Assembly: GCF_900096945.1 (NCBI RefSeq)
Contig: NZ_FMKA01000001.1
Coordinates: 124,001-188,000, forward strand
From: Anaerobium acetethylicum
Lineage (GTDB): Bacteria > Bacillota > Clostridia > Lachnospirales > Lachnospiraceae
Direction: 5' to 3'
DNA: 64,000 bases
Below the pieces are notes generated by a model that had not been told where the DNA came from, did no database searches, and worked only from the letters and a program-made list of their open reading frames with translations. A program made the translations under genes and the position numbers. Positions 34,958 through 44,386 of this stretch are shown here, in pieces (position 1 is the stretch's first letter; the number at the start of each line of letters is the position of its first letter).

Positions 34958-36691
34958 CTAAACCTGCTGAATGCCTGAGATATCAGGATCTATCATGAGT
35001 GAATAATTTGTATAGTAGACAACGAAGCCTGGTTTTCCGCCGCCTGGCTTCTTGACGTTTTTCTTTTCCGTATAATCGATCTCTACTTTCTGTCCGTTTC
35101 GGCCGCTTGAATAATATGCGGCGAGCCTTCCAGCTTCTTCGAAGGTTCTGTCGGGAAGCTTGTCGCCGTTTGTTTTGACAATCACATGGGAGCCGGGGAT
35201 GCCCTTTGCGTGGAACCACCAGTCTTCCCCTATGGCAAACTTGAAGGTAAGTTCATCATTCTGAAAGTTATTCTTGCCGACATACATATGATATCCGTCA
35301 CTTGAAATATAATGGAAAGGCTTGCTTGTTATCTTAGTCTTCTTTGCTGTGTGCTTTCTCCTGATATAGCCGTAATCCATCAGTTCTTCCTTAAGCTGGA
35401 CGAGATCCTCTTCAGCCAGGGCGATATCGAGAGCCGTGCTGATAGACTCCAGATGCCTGATTTCTTCCTCTGTTTCCTGAATCAGCTTTGAAAGTGCCTC
35501 GTAGGTCCTCTTGAGCTTGTTATATCTGTCGAAATACTTTTTTGCATTTTCAAGAGGGGTCAGATCGGGATCCAAAGGGATGTTTATAGTCTCGCCGTCA
35601 TAATAATTTACGGCTTCAAGAGATTTTGCGTTGTCCTGAAGGCTGTAGCCATAGGTATTTATGAGTTCGCCGTATATCCTGTATTTGTCTTTTTTTTCAG
35701 TGTCCTTCATCTGCTTCAGCTGAAGTTCGAGCTTTTTGCGGTTACGCTCCAGCGCAGTCTGTACAATCTTACGAAGGTCTACGGATTTCTGGCGTATCCT
35801 GGTCAGGGTATTCTTTTCGGAGTAGTAGGTTTCCAGAACCTCTGAAATACTGCTGAATGTCACCGTTTTCAGGTCGGCATACTGGGAAAGTCTGATGCTT
35901 GAAAACTCTACAGGATCTTTGCCGTTATAAATGATTGCCGGCTCAAATTCTCCGTTTCTGACATCGTCCATGAATCTGACAAAGGTATGGCTAAGGTGAA
36001 GCATTTCGTCAGGGGTAAGAGCCGATGCCGGAAGCCCGGAATCCAGCGAAGCACGGAAGCAGATTTCTTCAGCAGCCAAAGGGCTTATCCCGGTGTACGA
36101 TGTATAGATGGCTTTTGAAAGAGGAACAGGTTTTGATAGCACGTTCTTTTCAAAATCCTCTGGACCGGCAGAAAGAGGATCCGATTTCTGCTGGGTTTCA
36201 GGGATGAAATAAGTGCGTCCAGGAAGGACCTCCCTTACCGAACTTACCTGCCCGGAAATATGTTTAATGCTGTCTATGATCATATCCTCATCATTGCAGA
36301 AGATGATGTTGCTGTGTTTGCCCATGATCTCAACGATAAGGGTCTTGCGGCAGAGGTCGCCAAGCTCATTCAGGTGTTCAATCTGGAAATTAATGATACG
36401 TTCCAGTCCTGGCTGTGTGATAGAGACAATCCTTCCGTTGCTCAGATGCTTGCGCAGAAGCATGCAGAAGTTCGGAGCCGTCATTGGGCTCGGCTTGTTT
36501 TCACTGGTGAGATAGACCAATGGAAGGCTGGCGCTCGCTGATAGCAGAAGCCTGTATTGCTCCCTGTTGTTTTTGATTGTCAGAAGCAGCTCATCGTTTT
36601 CAGGCTGCGCGATTTTGTATATTCTCCCGTTTAATAAATAATCATTGAGATCCTTAACTATATTTGCAATTACAATTCCGTCTAATGCCAT
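34958..36691 (-). CDS. rqcH: NFACT-family ribosome rescue protein RqcH (fibronectin-binding A-like)
   Basis: Ribosome-associated quality-control factor; B. subtilis RqcH recruits tRNA-Ala to stalled 50S subunits and adds C-terminal alanine tails. The 577-residue protein has the NFACT-N domain (start MALDGIVIANIVKDLN, LLRKHL.NGRI), helix-hairpin-helix and coiled-coil segments (about 280-430), and the C-terminal NFACT-R domain (GEDWWFHAKGIPGSHVIVK). Older annotation calls it fibronectin-binding protein. AAGGAGATAATAC precedes the ATG on the minus strand. It has its own promoter, and its 5' leader contains a fragment of a dispersed repeat. Convergent with the chemoreceptor gene. Confidence 0.92.
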   Translation of the reverse strand: MALDGIVIANIVKDLNDYLLNGRIYKIAQPENDELLLTIKNNREQYRLLLSASASLPLVYLTSENKPSPMTAPNFCMLLRKHLSNGRIVSITQPGLERIINFQIEHLNELGDLCRKTLIVEIMGKHSNIIFCNDEDMIIDSIKHISGQVSSVREVLPGRTYFIPETQQKSDPLSAGPEDFEKNVLSKPVPLSKAIYTSYTGISPLAAEEICFRASLDSGLPASALTPDEMLHLSHTFVRFMDDVRNGEFEPAIIYNGKDPVEFSSIRLSQYADLKTVTFSSISEVLETYYSEKNTLTRIRQKSVDLRKIVQTALERNRKKLELQLKQMKDTEKKDKYRIYGELINTYGYSLQDNAKSLEAVNYYDGETINIPLDPDLTPLENAKKYFDRYNKLKRTYEALSKLIQETEEEIRHLESISTALDIALAEEDLVQLKEELMDYGYIRRKHTAKKTKITSKPFHYISSDGYHMYVGKNNFQNDELTFKFAIGEDWWFHAKGIPGSHVIVKTNGDKLPDRTFEEAGRLAAYYSSGRNGQKVEIDYTEKKNVKKPGGGKPGFVVYYTNYSLMIDPDISGIQQV

Positions 36692-36721
36692 GTATTATCT
36701 CCTTATAAATGAATTCAAGTG

Positions 36722-36763
36722 CCTGGACTATATCCTTCATAGTCACAAATGATGCACACAAAC
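36722..36763 (+). repeat. Fragment of the 143 bp element (family ii), in the rqcH leader
   Basis: The stretch ATCCTTCATAGTCAC, then ATGATGCACACAAA, matches the left third of the elements at 45313 and 46814 with few changes. The end repeat itself is missing. It lies within the predicted 5' untranslated region of rqcH. Confidence 0.75.
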
Positions 36764-36765
36764 TA

Positions 36766-36794
36766 ATCATATAGAAAAGCCAAAATATTGTCAA
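36766..36794 (-). promoter_or_regulatory. Promoter of rqcH
   Basis: On the minus strand TTGACA (36794-36789), 17 bases, TATGAT (36771-36766). It is about 75 bases upstream of the rqcH start. Confidence 0.7.
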
Positions 36795-36878
36795 GGGAAG
36801 CAAAAGTCAGCTGATCGCTCAGTGCTCTGAACAAGCAGCAGGCCTGTCTGTTTGACGAAACAAAGAATTGTGTTTTCC

Positions 36879-36907
36879 TTGACGACAATTTTCAAATGAA
36901 TTATAAT
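36879..36907 (+). promoter_or_regulatory. Promoter of the yicC-remA-gmk-rpoZ operon
   Basis: TTGACG (36879-36884), 17 bases, TATAAT (36902-36907), 44 bases before the yicC start. Confidence 0.8.
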
Positions 36908-36950
36908 GTAATATAGCTATGACCAATAACAGCAAAGAGAGTGAACTATT

Positions 36951-37829
36951 ATGATTAGAAGTATGACCGGTTTCGGCAGGAACGAGGCCTCCGACGGTTT
37001 AAAGAAGATAACCGTGGAGATGAAGGCTGTCAACCACAGGTATTTGGACATAAACATCAAGATTCCTAAGAAACTTAGTTTTTTTGAGTCATCCATACGA
37101 AATCTGTTGAAGAAGTACCTTGAAAGAGGTAAGGTGGATATATTCATTTCTTATGAAGATCTTACCGAAAGCAAACTGTCATTAAAGTATAATTCGGGGC
37201 TTGCAAAGGAATATCTCGGTTATCTTAACCAGATGTCAGAAGAACTGGGGCTGAGAAACGATGTCAGTGTATCTGTTTTATCCCGTTATCCTGAAGTTTT
37301 CGTTATGGAAGAGCAGGAACTTGACGAGGAAGAATTCTGGAAGCTTTTAGAGAAGGCCATATCAGGGGCTGTCCAGCAGCTGGCAGGCACCAGGGAAAAA
37401 GAAGGTGAAAGCCTGAAAACAGACCTGATGAAGAAACTTGACGAGATGTCTGAACAGGTTCAGTATATTGAAGAGCGTTCGCCGGACATGCTCAAAGAGT
37501 ACCGTGCAAAGCTCGAAGAAAAAGTCAGAGCCCTTCTGGAAGATACCCAGATCGACGAAAACAGGATGGCCGCTGAAGTGGTCCTCTATGCAGATAAGAT
37601 ATGCGTAGACGAAGAAATTGTGAGGCTCAAAAGCCATGTCGACCACATGAGGGAGACGCTCAATGAAGGCGTAAGCGTAGGAAGAAAGATGGATTTCATA
37701 GCCCAGGAAATGAACAGAGAAGCAAACACCATTCTTTCCAAGGCCAATGACCTGACGATTTCGAACAAGGCAATAGACCTTAAGACTGAAATTGAAAAAG
37801 TAAGGGAACAGATTCAGAATATCGAATAG
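36951..37829 (+). CDS. yicC: YicC/YloC-family endoribonuclease
   Basis: Conserved protein of 292 residues with the N-terminal signature MIRSMTGFGRNE and VNHRYLDI, and the C-terminal DUF1732 segment (EGVSVGRKMDFIAQEMNREANTILSKAND). Members of this family have been shown to be endoribonucleases acting on specific RNAs. It heads the operon with remA, gmk and rpoZ, the standard Firmicute arrangement. RNA targets here are unknown. Confidence 0.92.
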   Translation: MIRSMTGFGRNEASDGLKKITVEMKAVNHRYLDINIKIPKKLSFFESSIRNLLKKYLERGKVDIFISYEDLTESKLSLKYNSGLAKEYLGYLNQMSEELGLRNDVSVSVLSRYPEVFVMEEQELDEEEFWKLLEKAISGAVQQLAGTREKEGESLKTDLMKKLDEMSEQVQYIEERSPDMLKEYRAKLEEKVRALLEDTQIDENRMAAEVVLYADKICVDEEIVRLKSHVDHMRETLNEGVSVGRKMDFIAQEMNREANTILSKANDLTISNKAIDLKTEIEKVREQIQNIE

Positions 37830-37919
37830 GATGTCCCGTAAAATAAGGGCTTCAGCCATGAACAAATGCATTCTCGGCTCTGAAGCAGAACGAATAAAAA
37901 ACAGCAAGGTGGGTTAAAT

Positions 37920-38192
37920 TTGGCGAGACTGATCAATGCCGGATTCGGCAATATGGTAAACACCAGCAAGATTGTTGCTGTCGTAAGTCCCGAGTCTGCA
38001 CCCGTCAAAAGGCTGGTGCAGAGTGCGAAGGATGAGGGACGCGTGGTAGATGCCACCCAGGGCAGAAGAACAAAGGCCGTCATATTCGTAGACGGCGGGC
38101 AGATTATCTTATCGGCGCTTCAGCCTGAAACCATTGCAAACCGGTTTAATCCGGGAAGAGAAACTGAGATAAAGGGTGATGGAAATGAATAA
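37920..38192 (+). CDS. remA: RemA-family DNA-binding regulator (DUF370)
   Basis: Small protein of 90 residues. B. subtilis RemA (89 residues) activates extracellular-matrix and osmoprotection genes by wrapping promoter DNA. The start [27 protein letters not shown] and [10 protein letters not shown] are family hallmarks. Translation starts at TTG 37920 after AAGGTGGG. Its last eight bases overlap gmk. In this phylum the gene is often kept for genomic context even where biofilm roles are unknown. Confidence 0.92.
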   Translation: MARLINAGFGNMVNTSKIVAVVSPESAPVKRLVQSAKDEGRVVDATQGRRTKAVIFVDGGQIILSALQPETIANRFNPGRETEIKGDGNE

Positions 38193-38817
38193 AAAAGGAA
38201 TTCTGACAGTGGTTTCCGGATTTTCAGGTGCCGGAAAAGGCACTCTTATGAAGGAACTGCTGAAGAAGTATGACGGCTATATGCTGTCAATATCAGCAAC
38301 CACAAGAAAACCGCGTGAGGGCGAAGTCGACGGAAGGGAATATTTTTTCAAACAGACTGAAGAATTTGAAAAGATGATTCAGGATGGGCAGTTCATAGAA
38401 TATGCGAATTACGTCGGCAATTATTATGGAACGCCGAAGGCTTACGTCGATGAGCAGCTTGCAAAAGGCAAAGACGTAATTCTTGAAATTGAGATACAGG
38501 GAGCCTTGAAGGTGAAGGAAAGATTCCCAGACACGCTTCTGCTTTTTGTAACTCCTCCTGCAGCTGATGAGCTTGAGAGGAGGCTTGCAGGACGCGGAAC
38601 CGAGGATGAGAAGACGATCCGGAACAGGCTCTGCAGGGCATATGAGGAAGCGGAAGGCGTCGAAGAATATGACTACCTTCTGATCAATGATAAGCTCGAG
38701 GAGTGCGTGGATATGATGCATAACATCATACAAAGCGAGCATTACAGAACATCAAGAAATATAGAACTCATAAAAAACATACGAGAAGAACTTAAATGTT
38801 TTTCGGAAGGAGAATAA
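38185..38817 (+). CDS. gmk: Guanylate kinase
   Basis: Phosphorylates GMP to GDP in purine nucleotide synthesis. The 210 residues have the P-loop GFSGAGKGT, the GMP-binding [20 protein letters not shown], and the lid region. ATG 38185 is chosen because AAAGGG is eight bases upstream; ATG 38179 is too near it. It overlaps remA by eight bases and is two bases before rpoZ. Confidence 0.95.
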   Translation: MNKKGILTVVSGFSGAGKGTLMKELLKKYDGYMLSISATTRKPREGEVDGREYFFKQTEEFEKMIQDGQFIEYANYVGNYYGTPKAYVDEQLAKGKDVILEIEIQGALKVKERFPDTLLLFVTPPAADELERRLAGRGTEDEKTIRNRLCRAYEEAEGVEEYDYLLINDKLEECVDMMHNIIQSEHYRTSRNIELIKNIREELKCFSEGE

Positions 38818-38819
38818 AT

Positions 38820-39116
38820 ATGTTACATCCATCATACACAGATTTAATGAATGTAGTAAACAGCGAAGTGGAAATAGGAGAACAGCCTGTTGTAAACAGC
38901 AGGTATTCAATTGTCATAGCTACATCAAAACGTGCAAGACAGATTATTGGAGGCGAAGAGCCGCTGGTAAATGGTGCTGGTAAAAAGCCGCTTTCAATAG
39001 CAATCGAAGAACTTTACAAATCAAAAGTAAAGATCGTCGGAGATGAAGAAGACGAAGAAGCAAATGAGAACAGAACGTTCTCTTCAGAAGAAGTTTCATT
39101 AAACGTAGAAGAATAA
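38820..39116 (+). CDS. rpoZ: RNA polymerase omega subunit
   Basis: Small assembly subunit of RNA polymerase, 98 residues, beginning MLHPSYTDLMNVVNSE as in Clostridia, with SRYSIVIATSKRARQI and KPLSIAIEELYKSKVKI. The acidic C-terminal tail is typical. GGAAGGAG precedes ATG 38820 and is partly inside the end of gmk. A terminator follows, so the operon ends here rather than continuing to priA. Confidence 0.94.
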   Translation: MLHPSYTDLMNVVNSEVEIGEQPVVNSRYSIVIATSKRARQIIGGEEPLVNGAGKKPLSIAIEELYKSKVKIVGDEEDEEANENRTFSSEEVSLNVEE

Positions 39117-39133
39117 TTTCCATTTAAAAAGAG

Positions 39134-39175
39134 ACGGCCCGCAGCTCAGGTTCCAATACCTGAATTGCGGGCCGT
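39134..39175. terminator. Bidirectional terminator between rpoZ and the ABC-F gene
   Basis: ACGGCCCGCA/TGCGGGCCGT (10 bp) with an inner CAGGT/ACCTG stem. TTTG follows on the plus strand; the minus strand continues into a T-rich run, so it can serve both convergent genes. Confidence 0.88.
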
Positions 39176-39210
39176 TTGTTATCTCAAAGGAATATTCGTG
39201 CTGTTCTCTC

Positions 39211-40767
39211 TTAGAAAATTTTAGTAGTCCACTTTGTACAGTCCCAGACATCCGTTACCCAGCCTTCAAAGAATTCAGGCTCGTGGCAGATCAGAAGGAT
39301 GCTTCCCTTGTAAGCCTTCAGGGCCCTCTGCAGCTCCTCCTTCGCATCCACGTCAAGGTGGTTAGTAGGCTCGTCAAGAAGCAGTATATTGGATTCCCGG
39401 TTGATAAGCTTGCAAAGCCTTACTTTCGCCTGCTCGCCACCGCTGAGTACCCGAACCTGGCTTTCTATGTGCTTTGTGGTAAGACCGCATTTTGCAAGGG
39501 CGGAACGTACCTGGTACTGGGAATAAGAAGGGAACTCTTTCCATATTTCCTCTATACAGGTAGTCGTGTTTCCCGGCGCCATTTCCTGTTCGAAATATCC
39601 GATGTGGAGATAGTCGCCGAGGACGGCTTCGCCGCTCAGAGGCTTGATCAGGCCAAGGATGCTCTTTAAAAGGGTGGTCTTTCCGATACCATTTGCGCCT
39701 GTAAGGGCAATTTTCTGTCCCCTCTCCATGGAAAGGTTGAGTGGTATGGAAAGTGGTTCGTCATATCCGATTACCAGTTCATTGGTCTGGAAAATGTATT
39801 TTCCGGCAGCCCTTGCTTCTTTAAAGTTGAATTCCGGCTTCGGTTTTTCTGCAGCAAGTTCAATGACATCCATCTTGTCCAGCTTCTTCTGTCTTGACAT
39901 AGCCATGTTTCTGGTGGAAACCCTTGCCTTGTTGCGGGCAACGAAATCCTCAAGTTCGCTGATTTCCTGCTGCTGCCTTTTGTATGCGGATTCAAGCTGT
40001 GATTTCCTCATTTCATGGACTTCGACGAATTTATCATAATCACCGACATACCTGTTCAGTTCCTGGTTTTCCATATGGTAGATCAGGTTGATGACGCTGT
40101 TGAGGAAGGGAATATCATGTGAAATCAGGATGAAGGCGTTTTCATATTCGTTGAGATAACGCTTCAGCCATTCGATATGCTGTACATCAAGGTAGTTTGT
40201 AGGCTCGTCGAGAAGAAGAATGTCAGGCTTTTCAAGAAGAAGCTTTCCAAGAAGAACCTTTGTCCTCTGTCCGCCGCTCAGATCGGTCACGTCCTTGTCA
40301 AGGCCGATGTCATCAAGACCGAGAGCCCTTCCGACTTCTTCGACTTTTGAATCTATTATATAGAAATCATGCATTGTCAGAAGATCCTGGATTGTACCGA
40401 GTTCCTCCATCATGGCATTGAGCCCGTCTTCGTCGGCCTCCCCCATCTGGTCGCAGATCTGGTTCATTTTCTCTTCCATTTCAAAGAGATATGAGAATGC
40501 AGACTTCAGGACGTCGCGGATCGTCATTCCCTTTTCGAGGGCCGTATGCTGGTCGAGATAGCCGACTCTCACATTTTTTGACCATTCCACCTTGCCGTCG
40601 TCCGGCTGCAGCTTTCCAGTCACGATGTTCATGAACGTAGATTTTCCTTCTCCATTGGCACCGATCAGGCCGATGTGTTCGCCTTTTAAGAGGCGGAAGG
40701 ATACATTGTTAAATATGGCACGGTCACCAAAACCGTGGCTTAAATTGGAAACAGTTAATATGCTCAT
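39211..40767 (-). CDS. ABC-F family ATPase (ribosome-associated)
   Basis: Soluble protein of 518 residues with two ABC domains and no membrane segments. Walker A motifs GANGEGKST and GANGIGKTT, signatures LSGGQRTKV and LSGGEQAKV, Walker B LLLDEPTNYLD and LLLDEPTNHLD, and the inter-domain linker (about 240-310) with charged helices. ABC-F proteins act at the ribosomal E site as translation factors or antibiotic-protection proteins. The short linker and overall look resemble YkpA/YbiT housekeeping types rather than Vga/Msr resistance types, but this is not certain. AAGGAG is six bases from the start at 40767. Confidence 0.9.
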   Translation of the reverse strand: MSILTVSNLSHGFGDRAIFNNVSFRLLKGEHIGLIGANGEGKSTFMNIVTGKLQPDDGKVEWSKNVRVGYLDQHTALEKGMTIRDVLKSAFSYLFEMEEKMNQICDQMGEADEDGLNAMMEELGTIQDLLTMHDFYIIDSKVEEVGRALGLDDIGLDKDVTDLSGGQRTKVLLGKLLLEKPDILLLDEPTNYLDVQHIEWLKRYLNEYENAFILISHDIPFLNSVINLIYHMENQELNRYVGDYDKFVEVHEMRKSQLESAYKRQQQEISELEDFVARNKARVSTRNMAMSRQKKLDKMDVIELAAEKPKPEFNFKEARAAGKYIFQTNELVIGYDEPLSIPLNLSMERGQKIALTGANGIGKTTLLKSILGLIKPLSGEAVLGDYLHIGYFEQEMAPGNTTTCIEEIWKEFPSYSQYQVRSALAKCGLTTKHIESQVRVLSGGEQAKVRLCKLINRESNILLLDEPTNHLDVDAKEELQRALKAYKGSILLICHEPEFFEGWVTDVWDCTKWTTKIF

Positions 40768-40909
40768 TGCAGACTCCTTAATTTTTTTACATGTGTGATC
40801 AGGGATGGGACAAATCACCCGTTACCCCGCAGTTCGAAATATCCAAACAGTTTTCATTTTACAATAATTCCGTCTATTTTCCTAGTAGTTTTGTAAATTT
40901 TCTTCGTGG

Positions 40910-40938
40910 TTGACCTTTTTGGCCTAAAAGGTTAGAAT
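40910..40938 (+). promoter_or_regulatory. Promoter of rimO-pgsA-cinA
   Basis: TTGACC (40910-40915), 17 bases, TAGAAT (40933-40938). A small TGCGA/TCGCA stem lies in the leader at 40974-40990. Confidence 0.7.
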
Positions 40939-41035
40939 GTCTTAAGAAGGTTAAATGGGGCTTATAACCATATGCGAGAAGTTTTCGCACATTTGATTGG
41001 GAAACAGCTCATGAGATTATTTAAGGAGATTATTT

Positions 41036-42373
41036 ATGAAATTATTTTTTGTATCCCTCGGATGCGATAAGAACCTCGTTGACACAGAGGTAATGCTAGG
41101 GCTTTTAGCCGAAAATGGTTTTTCGTTTACAGATGATGAAACGGATGCGGACGTTATAGTCGTCAACACCTGCTGTTTTATCAATGATGCGAAAGAAGAG
41201 AGCGTTAATACAATTCTGGAAATGGCGGAGCACAAAAAGTCCGGCAAATGCAAGGCCCTTATCGTGGCCGGCTGTCTCGCACAGCGGTATAAGGACGAAA
41301 TCCAGCAGGAAATCACAGAAGTCGATGCCATATTGGGAACCAGCACCTATGATGAAATCGTTGCAATCGTGAAGGAAGTTCTTGAAGGAAAGCATATCAG
41401 CATGTTCCACGACCTTGCTGCGCTTCCTGATACAGAAGGAAAGAGAATCATTACCACAGGCGGACACTATGCGCATCTGAAGATTGCAGAGGGCTGTGAC
41501 AAGCACTGCACTTACTGCATCATCCCTTCTATCAGGGGCAGCTATAGAAGCGTGCCGATAGAAAGGCTTGTCAGGGATGCTGAAAAGCTGGCAGCCCAGG
41601 GCGTAAAGGAACTGATCCTTGTCGCACAGGAGACAACCCTTTATGGAATGGATATTTACGGTGAAAAGAGCCTTCCGAAACTATTAAGGGCGCTCTGTAA
41701 AATCAGCGGACTCAGATGGATCAGGATTCTTTACTGCTATCCTGAGGAAATCACGGATGAACTCATTCAGGTAATGAAGGAAGAATCAAAAATCTGCCAT
41801 TATCTGGATCTTCCTATACAGCATGCTGCGGATGAAATACTGAAAAGAATGGGCCGCCGGACAAACCAGGCACAGCTCAGGGATATAGTCGGCAAGCTCA
41901 GGAAGGAGATTCCTGACATTGCAATCAGGACAACGCTGATTACCGGATTTCCGGGCGAGACGCAGGAGCATCACGAGGAACTTCTAGACTTTGTGGATGA
42001 GATGGAATTCGACCGCCTTGGCGTATTCAAGTATTCGCCAGAAGAAGACACGCCGGCTGCATCTTTTGAAAATCAGGTGGATGAAGAGACGAAGGACGCG
42101 CGCCGTGAGGAAATCATGGAACTGCAGCAGGAAATCGCCTTTGAAAAGTCTGAGGCAATGGTCGGCCGTGAACTGGTTGTCATGATCGAAGGCAAACTGG
42201 CAGATGAGAATGCTTATATAGCCAGAACTTACAGGGATGCACCCGACATCGACGGATATATTTTTATCCATACGGGAGAACAGTTAATGTCCGGAGATTT
42301 TGCAAAAGCGAAAGTTACCGGCGCAGTGGAATATGATTTAATAGGAGAGCTTGCAGATGAATTTACCAAATAA
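41036..42373 (+). CDS. rimO: Ribosomal protein S12 methylthiotransferase RimO
   Basis: Radical SAM enzyme that methylthiolates an aspartate of ribosomal protein S12. The 445-residue protein has the UPF0004 domain with three cluster cysteines (SLGCDKN, NTCCF, AGCLAQR), the radical SAM motif CDKHCTYC and a C-terminal TRAM domain. The start MKLFFVSLGCDKNLVDTEVMLG is the RimO rather than the MiaB pattern. AAGGAG lies eight bases from ATG. It overlaps pgsA by 17 bases; rimO-pgsA-cinA is a conserved Clostridia order. Confidence 0.93.
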   Translation: MKLFFVSLGCDKNLVDTEVMLGLLAENGFSFTDDETDADVIVVNTCCFINDAKEESVNTILEMAEHKKSGKCKALIVAGCLAQRYKDEIQQEITEVDAILGTSTYDEIVAIVKEVLEGKHISMFHDLAALPDTEGKRIITTGGHYAHLKIAEGCDKHCTYCIIPSIRGSYRSVPIERLVRDAEKLAAQGVKELILVAQETTLYGMDIYGEKSLPKLLRALCKISGLRWIRILYCYPEEITDELIQVMKEESKICHYLDLPIQHAADEILKRMGRRTNQAQLRDIVGKLRKEIPDIAIRTTLITGFPGETQEHHEELLDFVDEMEFDRLGVFKYSPEEDTPAASFENQVDEETKDARREEIMELQQEIAFEKSEAMVGRELVVMIEGKLADENAYIARTYRDAPDIDGYIFIHTGEQLMSGDFAKAKVTGAVEYDLIGELADEFTK

Positions 42374-42902
42374 ACTTACAATACTCAGAGTGTGCATGAT
42401 ACCGTTTTTCCTTGTGTTCATGCTTACAGACATAGCCGGAGACGCTGGAAGATATATAGCCGCTGCGATCTTCATCGTTGCCAGCATGACAGACTGGTTT
42501 GACGGATATCTTGCAAGAAAGCATAACCTTGTGACAAACTTCGGAAAATTCATGGATCCCCTTGCTGATAAGCTTCTCGTCTGTGCTGCAATGATATGCC
42601 TGATTGAAACGGGCAATCTTCCTGCATGGATCGTAGTGGTCATCATCAGCCGCGAATTCATCATCAGCGGATTCCGTCTGATTGCTTCAGACAACGGAAT
42701 TGTAATCGCAGCCAGCTACTGGGGAAAATTCAAGACCGTTTCCCAGATGGTCATGATCATACTTCTGATCATCAACCTTGCAAGTCCTGTATTTGATGTT
42801 CTTGAAACTGCTTTCGTTTATATTGCACTTGCGCTTACAATCATATCACTGGTTGATTACGTTGTTAAAAACAAGACCGTACTGAGCGAAGGAGGAAAAT
42901 AG
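42357..42902 (+). CDS. pgsA: CDP-diacylglycerol-glycerol-3-phosphate 3-phosphatidyltransferase
   Basis: Integral membrane enzyme of phosphatidylglycerol synthesis, 181 residues, about six hydrophobic segments. The CDP-alcohol phosphatidyltransferase motif D-x2-DG-x2-AR-x8-G-x3-D-x3-D is complete (TDWFDGYLARKH...GKFMDPLADK). ATG 42357 stands nine bases from AGGAG; TTG 42351 is too close. It starts inside the end of rimO and abuts cinA. Confidence 0.93.
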   Translation: MNLPNKLTILRVCMIPFFLVFMLTDIAGDAGRYIAAAIFIVASMTDWFDGYLARKHNLVTNFGKFMDPLADKLLVCAAMICLIETGNLPAWIVVVIISREFIISGFRLIASDNGIVIAASYWGKFKTVSQMVMIILLIINLASPVFDVLETAFVYIALALTIISLVDYVVKNKTVLSEGGK

Positions 42903-44150
42903 ATGAAAGCCGAACTGATTTCAGTTGGGACGGAACTGCTGCTAGGGAATATCGTAAATACCAATGCAAGCTTTCTGGCGGAACAATGTGCCCGTCTGGG
43001 CATCTCGGTCTATTACCAGAGCGTCGTAGGCGACAATAAGGAAAGGCTTTCGGAAACTCTGAAAACCGCCCTTTCCCGTTCGGATGTTGTCATTCTTACA
43101 GGCGGATTAGGCCCTACAAAGGACGATCTGACAAAAGAAACGGTCGCAGAAGTGCTTGGCAGGCAACTGGTAGAAGATGCACACAGCCGAAAGAGGATCG
43201 AAGCCTATTTTGCAGGTTCCCGTCACAGGATTATTCCTGATAATAACTGGAAGCAGGCACAGATTCCGGAAGGTGCGATTGCTGTCGACAATGAAAACGG
43301 CACCGCGCCTGGCATAATTGCAGAACATAATGGGAAGACGGTCATTATGCTGCCTGGCCCGCCAAACGAGATGATTCCTATGTTCACCATCTCCATTGCG
43401 CCATTTCTGAACAGGCTGCAGCCGGAAGTCATATATTCGCAGACAGTTAAGATTTGCGGGCTTGGAGAAAGCCTTGTGGAGACCATGATTGGAGACCTTA
43501 TTGACGGACAGAGCAACCCTACTGTTGCACCCTATGCGAAGACCGGAGAGGTACATCTTCGGATTACGGCAAAGGCACCGGATAAAGAGAGTGCCTTCAG
43601 GCTTATTGAGCCTGTTTCAGCTGAACTTGCAAAGCGGTTTGGGAACCACATCTATTCAACAGATGACAAGGAAACTCTGGAGGAGTCCATTGCCAGTCTG
43701 CTGAAAAAAAAGAATCTCACGATTGCGACTGCAGAGTCATGCACGGGTGGACTGGTCTCAGGCAGGCTGGTAAACGTTCCAGGCGTATCAGATGTGTTTA
43801 AGGCAGGATTCGTTACTTATGCCAACGAAGCAAAGACCGAATTTCTTGGAGTAAGCGAAGAGACGCTCCGTGCATACGGCGCCGTCAGCGAACAGACAGC
43901 AGAAGAGATGGCACGTGGAGGCGCTTCAAAGGCTGGATGCGATCTCTGCATATCTGTTACCGGAATTGCAGGACCTGACGGGGGCACTGACGATAAGCCA
44001 GTGGGGCTTGTGTATATGGGCTGCTTCCTGAATGGAAAGGTTACTGTCAGAAAGTTCATTTTCAAGGGGAACCGGTCAAAAATCCGCGAAAATGCAGTGG
44101 TAAATGCCCTGATATTTGTGAGAGACTGTATCCTGGAAGATATAGAATAG
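42903..44150 (+). CDS. cinA: CinA-family competence/damage-inducible protein (NMN deamidase-type)
   Basis: Two-domain protein of 415 residues: an N-terminal MoaB/COG1058 pyrophosphatase-like domain (VGTELLLGNIVNTNA, TGGLGPTKDD, LPGPPNEM) and a C-terminal CinA/PncC nicotinamide-nucleotide deamidase domain (ATAESCTGGLVSGRL, SVTGIAGPDGG). Activities shown in homologues are ADP-ribose pyrophosphatase and NMN deamidase, both in pyridine nucleotide salvage. It starts directly after pgsA. recA, which often follows, is absent; a terminator comes next. Confidence 0.93.
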   Translation: MKAELISVGTELLLGNIVNTNASFLAEQCARLGISVYYQSVVGDNKERLSETLKTALSRSDVVILTGGLGPTKDDLTKETVAEVLGRQLVEDAHSRKRIEAYFAGSRHRIIPDNNWKQAQIPEGAIAVDNENGTAPGIIAEHNGKTVIMLPGPPNEMIPMFTISIAPFLNRLQPEVIYSQTVKICGLGESLVETMIGDLIDGQSNPTVAPYAKTGEVHLRITAKAPDKESAFRLIEPVSAELAKRFGNHIYSTDDKETLEESIASLLKKKNLTIATAESCTGGLVSGRLVNVPGVSDVFKAGFVTYANEAKTEFLGVSEETLRAYGAVSEQTAEEMARGGASKAGCDLCISVTGIAGPDGGTDDKPVGLVYMGCFLNGKVTVRKFIFKGNRSKIRENAVVNALIFVRDCILEDIE

Positions 44151-44161
44151 TAAAAATACGG

Positions 44162-44219
44162 ACCCTGTTTCCGGTATCCCCGGGCTTCATCTGAGCCCCC
44201 TGGATGCCTGAGACAGGGT
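44162..44219 (+). terminator. Terminator-like long hairpin after cinA
   Basis: ACCCTGTTTC (44162-44171) pairs with GAGACAGGGT (44210-44219) with one wobble, enclosing GGTATCC/GGATGCC and GGGCT/AGCCC stems. Followed by TCTATAATTTC, only moderately T-rich. Confidence 0.7.
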
Positions 44220-44230
44220 TCTATAATTTC

Positions 44231-44259
44231 TTGATTTTGGATAATTACTGTGATAAACT
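44231..44259 (+). promoter_or_regulatory. Weak promoter candidate for the CFI-box gene
   Basis: TTGATT (44231-44236), 17 bases, TAAACT (44254-44259). Start of transcription would lie about 120 bases before the gene. Confidence 0.35.
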
Positions 44260-44386
44260 AATAGACAGCTATGGAATGGAACGCCGATGTGCGCCTTTTT
44301 GCCAAAACATGATGAGGTTTTGAGCTGGATACCGGCGATATGATTGTGATAAATTTACCAAAACTACAGTAATTGGAGGAAATAGA

